Shown here one piece after another: positions 33,201-40,239 of a stretch of DNA of 64,000 bases. The position numbers and the translations under genes are program-made. Source of the stretch: Lysobacterales bacterium 66-474 (GTDB taxonomy: Bacteria > Pseudomonadota > Gammaproteobacteria > Xanthomonadales > Rhodanobacteraceae). The DNA is taken from assembly GCA_001899805.1 (NCBI GenBank), contig MKWP01000015.1, positions 868,001-932,000 of the forward strand, written 5' to 3'. How positions within the stretch are numbered: the stretch's first letter is position 1; each line of letters starts with the position of its first letter. Under the pieces are notes generated by a model. The model was not told where the DNA came from. It saw nothing but the letters and a program-made list of their open reading frames with translations, and searched no databases.

Positions 33201-35924
33201 CACAGGGAGAAGCTTTTGCTTGTCATCCAACAGTGCGCCTGCGCGCGCCGCATCGACCTCGCGCAGCAGGTCCACGATGTCCAGCTTCCTGCTTGACGGT
33301 GGGGGCGTGCCCAAACTGGACCGTGCTAACTCCGCCTCAGCCTTGGCCTTTGCCCTGGTCTTTGTCTCCGATGTTGCAGGCCATAACGGTGAAAGGCGGT
33401 CTCGCTTCCAAAAGTGCACCGGCTTGATGACCTTGAACCCAAGACGTTTCTCCATCTTGGCCTGCAGCTCCAGCCAGCTCGCGCGAAAGTCGGCGGCATC
33501 GAAAGTGCTGGTTGCGTCCCACGCGTGCCGACCCCGTACCCAATGACCCATCTCCGCGTCGCGGTAACGCCCTGGCAGCTGTGAAGAAACCGAACGCAAC
33601 ACTTTTCGTCCCCAGTTTGCGGGCAACGAGGTAAGGTGTTCGTGTTGTTCTTGATATTTGGGCCGGTAAGGCACCACTCCCTTGACGAGGTCGATGTACT
33701 GCAGACGGAGCTCGTTTCCCCGCTCGGTACGAACAATGGGATCGAGCTTCGGCGCAGTGATGCTCAGCGCGCTTGCAAACGTCACATACGCATCAATCTG
33801 ATCGCGCAAGGGGCCGCTGAGAGGAACCAACCGATCGGTCGATCCGTCGATCCGGTGCTTGTCCATCACCAACGCCCAACCGTCGTCGATCAACACGTTT
33901 GGCACCGGGACCAGGGTCTTGCGTCCTGCGACCCCGAGACCCAGCCAATACGACAGGTACAACGTCATCAGGTTGAACAGCCGCGGCCAGTCATTCTTTT
34001 GCTGGGCTGTCCAAGCGCGACGTTTGATGCTCCTGAAATATTTGGCCAGCTTTGAAACATCGAACGCATGCTGCGCCCCAACGTAGCGATTCCGCCCTGC
34101 CCCTTGCACGCCACTTGGCAGCACCCCCACCAACGATTCTGCCGCTGCGCGCCATTGCGACTCCAGCCGTCGTGCGTGGTAGGACGCGTAGTGGATGATG
34201 TTGCGAGCGTTGACAGCGCCATCGTCGGTAATTACCTGCTGCGCTCCCAGGTCGCCCCGCGTGCGCTCGGCTAGCGCACGGGTAAAGGCATGGCGCACAC
34301 CTCGCCCCGTGACTCGGAATTCCCGTGCACGTCCACTTTTTCCACCGAGCTCCTTCAGGGCCCGGCGCGCTCGCGGTACAACACGCTGACGCGCCATCCT
34401 GTTTCCCGGCCCGATCGCATCGACAAGCGCCCACCAGCCCCTCGGCAGCGGGAGGGACAGTGCATTGGCTTTCGAGTGACACAACGGTGGGGTTTCATGC
34501 GGTGGATGGCGCAGGTCTGGCTCGCCCGGATACAAATACAAGCGATGCGTCCGAAGTCCAATCATCACCGGTTGCTTTTTGCTCACTTCCGGCGTTTCGC
34601 GCGCGATCTCGAAATTCCCAACCTGCTCTAGCGATCGGCCCGTCAGCAAAGTCAGCCCGATCGCGAGCCGCGCACATCGATCCAGCTGCGTCTCGCTGAT
34701 TGAGGTTGGAGCACCAACCAGATCAACCACAGCGACAATTGCCGACCGGGACAACGTCCAATTGCTCCAGCGCAGCATCGCGTTGCCGTACTCGACACCG
34801 TTTTGTTGTCCCTCTGATGCGTAGTAGCCACGGATCAGTTCCTTGCCGTCGGCAAGGAATATCGAAAGCTGGGGCTCCTGCTGGGGCAGGTCCTCGGGAT
34901 CGTCTTCGAATGTGGATTCGCCGCTCCCAGATCGACCGCCACGCGCCTTCGGTTGGCGCGGATAGAATTCCACCACCGTGCCGGCGTGTACTTCATCCGC
35001 GTCCACCCGCTGCAAAAGCTCGGTCAGCCGCTCACCGTGGATGATCTCCGGACGGTACCTATCCCGGCCGTAGAATTCGCGCCGCCAGCGTTTGGTGCGA
35101 ACGCTCCGGCGAGTCCGGTCGACCCACAGCAGAGATAGAAGCCTCCCAATCTCGGTGGGCATCACGCTACGAATTTTCTTGACCGCGGCAACCGCCTCCT
35201 GCTCACGATTTGCGGACGGCATCCATGCCGCCGCCTGTTGCAGAAGTCGCTCACGATCCCGCCTGGCCATGCGGCGATACCCGAGGTCAAAAAGAACCGC
35301 CAGTTGCTCACTGTCTTCGGGCGAAAAGCGCATCGTGAGCGACGCAAGCTCACGCAACTTCTGCCTCGCACTGTCACCGGGAGCAGCCAACCTGCGCAGT
35401 CCGAGCCAAGCTTCGTAGAGTCGATTCCCCGGAGGGCGCTTGCTCAGGCGGCTTGTTTTCGACATCAAGTACGTTTCGTACGCTCCCCGGCTCATGGTTC
35501 GGGCATGGAATCGCTGCGCTTGCCAAATCAGCCAGGCTGAGACTTGCTCGAAATCCGCCGAACTCGCAGCCCGTACGCGTTGACACAGCAGCAATTCCGC
35601 GATCACGCTGTCGCCACCCAAGCCAAAGAGCGGTGTCCAAGGGTTTTTGATGTCTGCAATTTTCCGCCCCATCAGATGATCATCCGGGACGCTCAGTCCC
35701 GCGATCGCATCCAGCACGGCGAGGCATCGGGCGTAGTTTTGGACCTCTGGGAGCAAATTGAGCGCGGGGTACTTTTGACGCCAGTCTTGGAACTGGCCAC
35801 ACATCACGATGATTCCTTTGAGGCTGCGCGGAGCCCGGATTGCATACAGCGCGTCGATCAGCTCGCTGAGATCAATGCCCCTGCCCAAGTGCCCGGCGAG
35901 TTTCAGGAGGCCTTCATGCATCAC
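30201..35924 (-). CDS. Giant tyrosine-recombinase protein (1907 aa) with three recombinase-like domains
   Basis: The C-terminal domain (about 1400-1640) has a full tyrosine-recombinase site: R1451 in YGTRRSE, H1545 and R1548 in HHLRH, H1610 in MVGHSHP and the nucleophile Y1620 in IRHYVH. Two earlier segments follow the same plan with altered residues: about 420-600 (R430 in TGRSLEQ, R544 in GVRHAF, Y579/Y582 after HYASYHA) and about 655-810 (R668 in AGRK, R777 in VLRS, H794 in MGHW, F808 where Tyr is expected). About 1060-1200 may be a fourth, very weak one. The last 260 residues are unassigned. The small upstream gene overlaps its start. Codon usage looks less GC-biased than that of its neighbours, suggesting transfer. 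DNA cutting and joining by the C-terminal domain is expected; the other roles are inference. Confidence 0.8.
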   Translation of the reverse strand: MMHEGLLKLAGHLGRGIDLSELIDALYAIRAPRSLKGIIVMCGQFQDWRQKYPALNLLPEVQNYARCLAVLDAIAGLSVPDDHLMGRKIADIKNPWTPLFGLGGDSVIAELLLCQRVRAASSADFEQVSAWLIWQAQRFHARTMSRGAYETYLMSKTSRLSKRPPGNRLYEAWLGLRRLAAPGDSARQKLRELASLTMRFSPEDSEQLAVLFDLGYRRMARRDRERLLQQAAAWMPSANREQEAVAAVKKIRSVMPTEIGRLLSLLWVDRTRRSVRTKRWRREFYGRDRYRPEIIHGERLTELLQRVDADEVHAGTVVEFYPRQPKARGGRSGSGESTFEDDPEDLPQQEPQLSIFLADGKELIRGYYASEGQQNGVEYGNAMLRWSNWTLSRSAIVAVVDLVGAPTSISETQLDRCARLAIGLTLLTGRSLEQVGNFEIARETPEVSKKQPVMIGLRTHRLYLYPGEPDLRHPPHETPPLCHSKANALSLPLPRGWWALVDAIGPGNRMARQRVVPRARRALKELGGKSGRAREFRVTGRGVRHAFTRALAERTRGDLGAQQVITDDGAVNARNIIHYASYHARRLESQWRAAAESLVGVLPSGVQGAGRNRYVGAQHAFDVSKLAKYFRSIKRRAWTAQQKNDWPRLFNLMTLYLSYWLGLGVAGRKTLVPVPNVLIDDGWALVMDKHRIDGSTDRLVPLSGPLRDQIDAYVTFASALSITAPKLDPIVRTERGNELRLQYIDLVKGVVPYRPKYQEQHEHLTSLPANWGRKVLRSVSSQLPGRYRDAEMGHWVRGRHAWDATSTFDAADFRASWLELQAKMEKRLGFKVIKPVHFWKRDRLSPLWPATSETKTRAKAKAEAELARSSLGTPPPSSRKLDIVDLLREVDAARAGALLDDKQKLLPVDALDLVRRTVSSQQRESVEWQREVAEAACALVRDKKQIPIFAAKPRPLFTNRVVLSADALQTLAYMQQRVLPPFLADLTCLPTRTPVAVDPSATSCGDSLRLSRTADQAPACKEAVEGGLRPKGEEQVQRDPADVPLPLNAQQADTAAVRVKDKGAWEIELGRLAMVAIWRLGLSRWRLIECWLRSVREDAPVLAQGPNRYMVVQVKTDGAREVVRRTVFLDAFTSSCLAADREWVRQELLEPLFHRVTPAQRRARVGRAVQAYLRFLGAGSHRITLSAMTAAAAQKIMLDSAPILAAYARGELHTWDLGDDELRRLAKLEPTRKSRACAAMELPNSKQVEPSAEDVPLKLLDVKVPIAQMLRTHRSNYKSYWREVLMPKATTPPVEALLRQFAIWMVERAGSEGDYPRLSAHERRYIAGRVEVVAFAVLGYATWDGGAGTIDGDVLLELQEASRHEFPERLQHGAWFQFDRFLGDKTADHAGFEVVQLGPHPERAVSAKILRADELGKIHAALISSRSNIGNAELRASAQRNFELMATYGTRRSESAYLRTLDLQQDLCRVQVYEGRRLKTGWSDRVLPLDFAEGYTQAWMREAQRRRYTFLIDPAAGTPANPDNFFDKVNQLVKEVTGDISMGSHHLRHTLASRLVLTLLRKPAGLDRLEEDLPWIKDLMIGSKRRMHALLGAEGDAGQGMRAVSAMVGHSHPTTTIRHYVHVLGIALYGALRKTDTLDISRSFENRISGKSTVQRWAMQARASLKDEGNAESQRRAINRAMRDRIEQRFHGKGIDYDETPRSEADTENAASDVISLARLEQVDQSLRDGQSRLAQDEIDAYAEGLRWLASVRTGKKGKRHSDMRRHFLQEVRAGVWLPRPLAAGSATDAAAVLCMWLERLRETRREDFSWFLEKWVHASENERGRIRLNDASEVDRARSLADPKQIDIRISGAIVPNERLRLTTKPIPRMRIKCRDQTGRIINRDTRATRWVLSYVAAYEHSKFLG

Positions 35925-36657
35925 GCCAGCCCTTGAGTCGAAAGAAATGCGCTCGGCTGTATCCAGTCAGGAATTGCGCTTCCCAGTCGTCTATGCTGAT
36001 CTCGGCAATGAATCGACGGTGCAGAACGTACAGCGGCGCCAGAACCTCGAGGGTGTCCGCGCAGACGTCGAAAAATGAACGCTTCCTGGGGATTGTCGCG
36101 CGAAGCCAGCGGACCCTCACCGCTGCGTCAGGCCTACGCTGCCGGGCAATGACCGCAGGTACATGGCCCGCGACGACCCAGTTCTCTCCGTTCTTGGCGT
36201 TAGGTATCACGACTGGCGTTGTCCACCCGAGCAGGCGGTCCACGACCACATCCGGAAGATCGTCCAGGAATTTCTGGGTACGCCGAAGCGGACGCACATT
36301 CTTGGCAGCGCTCCCTGTCCAAACAAGGGTGCTCGCCGGAACAGACAGCCACCCACGCTCGAGCTTCTGCTTATTTGATCGCGCACTGGTCGACCCGGAG
36401 ACCACGCCGGAGTCGCTGACCACGCGCTCCACAATCTGGTATGTGAGCGCTGCCAGTCGCAAGGCATCCTTCAACTTCGGCGACCACAGTTTCGGGTCCG
36501 GATTCTGTATCAGCTTCCGAAGGCAGGCCACGACGGTGGGGCGGCCGCTCGCAAGGATCGGCGGCGCAATTTCAAAGAGAAGTCCCTGATCAAGGCGGGC
36601 AGCCGCCACGGGGAGCCCTACGGTCGAAGTCGATGAGACTAATGATACCTCATCCAA
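35914..36657 (-). CDS. Unknown protein (up to 247 aa) coupled to the giant recombinase
   Basis: The frame ends in TGA at 35914-35916, inside the start of the recombinase gene, so the two are translationally coupled. The product is basic in its middle and C-terminal half (RTQKFLDDLPDVVVDRLLGW, ARQRRPDAAVRVRWLRA, KRSFFD) with no membrane segment. I recognise no family. The listed start is a TTG at 36657; internal GTG codons are possible and the ribosome site is weak. Context suggests a partner of the recombinase, perhaps DNA-binding or a directionality factor, but this is not shown by sequence. Confidence 0.6.
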   Translation of the reverse strand: MDEVSLVSSTSTVGLPVAAARLDQGLLFEIAPPILASGRPTVVACLRKLIQNPDPKLWSPKLKDALRLAALTYQIVERVVSDSGVVSGSTSARSNKQKLERGWLSVPASTLVWTGSAAKNVRPLRRTQKFLDDLPDVVVDRLLGWTTPVVIPNAKNGENWVVAGHVPAVIARQRRPDAAVRVRWLRATIPRKRSFFDVCADTLEVLAPLYVLHRRFIAEISIDDWEAQFLTGYSRAHFFRLKGWRDA

Positions 36658-37002
36658 GCGACCCAGATCGGCGAGAATTGGGCGCGCCGGCTCCTATGGG
36701 TTGCGCATGAAATCCATAGAGGGCGCCATTTTGTACCGACTTATGCCTATACAAATCGATCTGCAATAACTACCCAGTTTGGGTTATGAGCGAGCTGCCA
36801 GACTGCTCCACCCCGCATCAGGTGAGCCGCCTATTGTACGTGTCGGCACCTCACTACGCAACAAACGCCCTGAAAGCTTGCTGCGCAAGGACCTCCGCGG
36901 CTCCGTGTGATGGTCACGGGCATCGCACGCGACGTCGGGAATGTGTCGCCGCGTGCGCACCTGGCACTCGAATCCGTTGCTGCCCACCGCGTTGAAGATG
37001 AA
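36658..37002. other. Non-coding right flank of the recombinase gene pair
   Basis: No gene is supported in these 345 bases. The stretch is AT-richer near 36725-36785 and holds small inverted repeats: CTATGG/CCATAG (36694-36719), the 8-base palindrome GGCGCGCC (36681-36688) and ACCCA-GTT-TGGGT (36772-36784). It probably contains the promoter of the two minus-strand recombinase-element genes and one end of the element. The opposite end could not be matched to it. Confidence 0.45.
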
Positions 37003-38241
37003 TCAGTGCAATTCGGGCGATGCCGACGCGGGACACTCCGTACTGGTCGATCCTTCATCGGCCCTGCCGTAAAAGTCGCGGCGAATCGTTCCCCCGGGAC
37101 TTGTCCACAGCAAGTTCTCAGCCGCGCAGGTTTCGCCGTAGTCGAACAACTGCTGCATGTGCTTCCGGCTGAAATCGAGAAAACTTCCGGCGGGATAGTC
37201 GACCGGCATGTCGGTGAGATGAAAAACCATGTGGTAGCGGCGGGACAGCGCCATGACCAGCCCCAGCGCATCGCGCGTCTTGTAGGTAAGCTGGGCGGAA
37301 AAACTTTCCTCGAGTATCTTCACGGTATTGATCGGTGTTTGCCTGGGTCGCATGCCAAGCTGGCCGTTGACGATCACGTAGACGCTTGCGCCTTCCGCCT
37401 CCGCTTCGTTTCCCTGCACCGTCTGCGCGATCAACGGCGCGATGAACAGGGGCGTCGTGACGCTGCCATCGACGTGCATTTCGTCGTAGGCATGTTTGCC
37501 CTCCTGCACCGGGATCAGCACCGGCGGGAACACGCCCGGCACGCTGGCCGACGCGACCAGCACCTTGCGGAACAGGTCGTGCGCCGCCGTACCGCCCTGC
37601 GCCGCGATGGCGCCCATGTTCCACAACATCGTTTCCTGATCGTCGAGATCGGTGGTGGCGACGACCAGCATGCGTCCTGTCGCCGCCTCCCGGCCCACGG
37701 CATCGATCATCGCGTCGGTGATGTTGCGGTCGACCAGTTCGACCAGCGAATCATTGCCGCCTGCGCTGCGTGGAAACAGGAACCTGCCGATCGTTGACCA
37801 CCTTCCCGTCGAGTGCTGCAGGCGTTCGATATCGCCGCCCTCGAAGACCTTTTCCATCTGCGGGTCCCATGCCGGACCAAGGAACGCGAACGGCGCCAGC
37901 AGTGCGCCGGCGCTGACGCCGGTGACAAGATCAAACTGCGGACGTGCCCGGGCACGTGCCAATCCCGCCAATGCGCCCGCGCCGAACGCTGCACCGGCGC
38001 CGCCGCCGGACAGGACCAGCACGTTGATCTTGCGACTTCCCGCGGCCCGATGCAGGCCCTCCAGCCATTGCGGCAACTCTTGTACGAAGCGCTGCCTGTC
38101 GACGGTGAGCAAGCGAATGTCCGCAGGGAACCCGGCGGGCACCGCGGCATTGATCAGGGTGGGTGGCGGTGGGCGCCGCGGTGTCAGCACACAACCGCCC
38201 AGCGCGGCGATGCACGGCAGAAGCACCCACCAGCGTTTCAT
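37003..38241 (-). CDS. Patatin-like phospholipase lipoprotein
   Basis: The 412-residue protein has a lipoprotein signal (lipobox LGGC at about 14-17), then a patatin domain: oxyanion loop SGGGAGAAFGAG near 80-92, nucleophile Ser in GVSAG, and the dyad Asp in VDGSVTTP. Patatins hydrolyse acyl esters of phospholipids. The lipid anchor suggests action at the membrane face of the periplasm. It overlaps the upstream TDT gene by ATGA, so it is the second gene of that operon. The frame to 38301 lacks features; the ATG at 38241 starts the signal. Confidence 0.88.
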   Translation of the reverse strand: MKRWWVLLPCIAALGGCVLTPRRPPPPTLINAAVPAGFPADIRLLTVDRQRFVQELPQWLEGLHRAAGSRKINVLVLSGGGAGAAFGAGALAGLARARARPQFDLVTGVSAGALLAPFAFLGPAWDPQMEKVFEGGDIERLQHSTGRWSTIGRFLFPRSAGGNDSLVELVDRNITDAMIDAVGREAATGRMLVVATTDLDDQETMLWNMGAIAAQGGTAAHDLFRKVLVASASVPGVFPPVLIPVQEGKHAYDEMHVDGSVTTPLFIAPLIAQTVQGNEAEAEGASVYVIVNGQLGMRPRQTPINTVKILEESFSAQLTYKTRDALGLVMALSRRYHMVFHLTDMPVDYPAGSFLDFSRKHMQQLFDYGETCAAENLLWTSPGGTIRRDFYGRADEGSTSTECPASASPELH

Positions 38242-39344
38242 GCGTCCGTCCCCCAGGCCCGATCGCCGAATCGGTCGATGCCCATGTGGCCCACGTTCCA
38301 AACCATGGTCACCAGCCAGAACAGCAGCGTGGCGTAACCCGCAGCGAGTCCCAGGCTCCGGAACGCGGGGGACTGGAGAATGTCCCCTGTCTCAAGGCAG
38401 CCGAGCGCGAACACCGCGGTCGAGAACGTGGGCGGCCACGGCGCCGGCGCGCGGAACCGGCAACGCCGCAGCAGGAACGCCGCGCTGCACACGAGGACCG
38501 GCACGCACAGGATCGCTGCAAAGATGCAGGTGACGACCATTGCCTGGACCAGGAACGCGTGCAGCGCCCACCCCGATCCGGGAGCTTTCAGCACGCGGCC
38601 CAGCGCTGCGGCGGCAAGCCCCGCGCAACCCATGGCGATCCACCACGGCGCCTGCGGCACGCCAACCAGCCCGAAGCGCCACACCCGGACCAGGGCGGCC
38701 AATGCGACGACCCAGTATCCGGCCCAGCCGAGCAATGCGCCCGCAAGCGCCAACGCCGCCAGCATCGTCGCGCCGGCCTCCGGCGCAAATCCCGCAAGCG
38801 CATCGGTGGCTATCGCAGCTCCCAGCAAGGCCGCGGGCACCAGGAACCAGGCGCCGCCAACCATGCGCAACGTGCAGTCGCACACCACCAGCGACCACAA
38901 GAAACGGCCGAGGCAAACGATCGTCAGCACCCAGGTCAGGACAAGACACGCGACCGCGAGCGGCCAGGGCCACCGTGCGATGCCGCTTGCGGCCAACGCG
39001 ACCAGGCCGCCGGCAATCACCGCCAGGCCCAGCGGCACCGTATGGATTCCGCAGTGTTCGTGCGCCGGGCCGAGCTTCCACCACGCCCGGCACTCCATCC
39101 GGAACGTGGCGCGGCGACGCCAGATGCCGGCAACCGGTAGCCACAGCGTCTGCAGGATGGCCAGCACCAGCAGCGGCACGACGAGGATGTGCAATCCGCA
39201 TCGGCCCGCCACCGCCGACGCGCCCGCGGTGGCCATGACTGCGCCAAAAGGCAGGCCCTGATGGAGCGCCGTGCCGCTTCGACCGGATGCATCCGCAATG
39301 GCCTTGGGCCGCACTCGATTCAGTCCCATGCGGGAAGCCATCAT
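38238..39344 (-). CDS. TDT-family (TehA/SLAC1-like) membrane protein
   Basis: The 368-residue protein shows about ten hydrophobic helices with very few charged residues between them, in the pattern of the tellurite-resistance/dicarboxylate transporter family (TehA, Mae1, SLAC1). The conserved Phe pore of SLAC1 cannot be located by eye. It may be an anion channel or exporter in the inner membrane. The first in-frame ATG of the likely protein is at 39344, with a second ATG three bases on; no strong ribosome site is seen. Its stop overlaps the patatin start. Confidence 0.72.
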   Translation of the reverse strand: MMASRMGLNRVRPKAIADASGRSGTALHQGLPFGAVMATAGASAVAGRCGLHILVVPLLVLAILQTLWLPVAGIWRRRATFRMECRAWWKLGPAHEHCGIHTVPLGLAVIAGGLVALAASGIARWPWPLAVACLVLTWVLTIVCLGRFLWSLVVCDCTLRMVGGAWFLVPAALLGAAIATDALAGFAPEAGATMLAALALAGALLGWAGYWVVALAALVRVWRFGLVGVPQAPWWIAMGCAGLAAAALGRVLKAPGSGWALHAFLVQAMVVTCIFAAILCVPVLVCSAAFLLRRCRFRAPAPWPPTFSTAVFALGCLETGDILQSPAFRSLGLAAGYATLLFWLVTMVWNVGHMGIDRFGDRAWGTDA

Positions 39345-39518
39345 GGTATCGGACGGGATGCGAAGTGCGGCACTTCCGCGGCTGCGAAACGGACGCCCAG
39401 GCAAGCCTTTGCCATCACGCGATCGTCACTTTCCCGGGCGTAGCGTGAAAGTGTTTCGCATTCGAACACACGGACGTGCGGACGCGGCTTCGCGTTGGCT
39501 CTCCCTCGGTGCAATTCC

Positions 39519-39908
39519 ATGTCGCCGCAACAGCAACAGCACACCGGCCTGAGCCGGGAGTTCATCGAGCAGCAGCGCCAGCGCCTGCTGACGCTGCGCC
39601 ACCTGTTGCTTGGCGGTGAGGAAAGCAACGCCGCGCAAGAACGGGCATTCCAGTTGCAGCACGGCGACGAAGCCGCGGAAGAAGAGGACACGGCACAGGA
39701 CATGGCGCAACGGGAAGTCGACCAGGCCCTGCACGACGTGGACGACCATCGCATCGCGAACATCGAGCGTGCGCTGCAGAAGATCGGGGAAGGCAGCTAT
39801 GGCCTGTCCGACCTCAGCGGCAAGCCGATCCCGCAAGACCGCCTCTTGACCACGCCCGAGGCGATCCTCACCGTGCAGGAAGAGCGGGAACGTGAAACGC
39901 ACCGCTGA
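39519..39908 (+). CDS. TraR/DksA-like protein without zinc cysteines
   Basis: The 129-residue protein has the coiled-coil N-terminal helices of DksA/TraR proteins (about 10-85), then IGEGSYGLSDLSGKPIPQDRL, which matches the C4 zinc-finger segment with Ser replacing the first two Cys. The C-terminal CxxC is missing too. DksA-type proteins bind the RNA polymerase secondary channel; cysteine-lacking forms can work without zinc, as known for DksA2. The ATG at 39519 is taken over the upstream in-frame TTG at 39495. Acidic tip residues of the coil (DDHRIANIE) are present but not in a standard arrangement. Confidence 0.75.
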   Translation: MSPQQQQHTGLSREFIEQQRQRLLTLRHLLLGGEESNAAQERAFQLQHGDEAAEEEDTAQDMAQREVDQALHDVDDHRIANIERALQKIGEGSYGLSDLSGKPIPQDRLLTTPEAILTVQEERERETHR

Positions 39909-40239
39909 CCGGCGCTGCGTGTCATCGCCGACGAAAACCCGAAACCCCACGCCACCGCCGAAGGGTTCTTCGGAATGCCCGAACGTGGGGTGGTGGATCG
40001 ACGGCACCATCACAGCATCGCCGAGACCCGCGGCGAACCGTTCGACTGCATCGAACGGTTCCACGACCCGCGCCTGCAACGTCGACTGGATGCGCAAGAC
40101 GAAGCCGTTGGATTCTTGACCCGACCGTCCGCGAAAACGGGTTGGAACCCACTCCAGATCATCGTGCTACTCAAAGATCGCGCCACGCAAAGATGGCGAG
40201 ACGTCGCTACCCGGGGTTTCCTCGCCCGCGTGCGCGGTG
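39909..40239. other. Intergenic stretch with a perfect hairpin
   Basis: No gene is supported in this 331-base region between the DksA-like gene and the minus-strand TonB receptor. A perfect hairpin, GAACCGTTCGA (40035-40045) and TCGAACGGTTC (40051-40061) with a 5-base loop, is the only clear structure. It may terminate transcription of one or both flanking genes, but lacks a T-run. Confidence 0.5.
40035..40061. terminator. Perfect 11-base hairpin between convergent genes
   Basis: The arms 40035-40045 and 40051-40061 are perfectly complementary with a CTGCA loop. Position between convergent genes fits a bidirectional terminator; the missing U-tract leaves this open. Confidence 0.45.

Noticed and set aside
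39426-40097. Minus-strand gene of 223 codons
   Set aside because: Shadow of the TraR/DksA-like gene extended into the intergenic hairpin region; no domain and no ribosome site.
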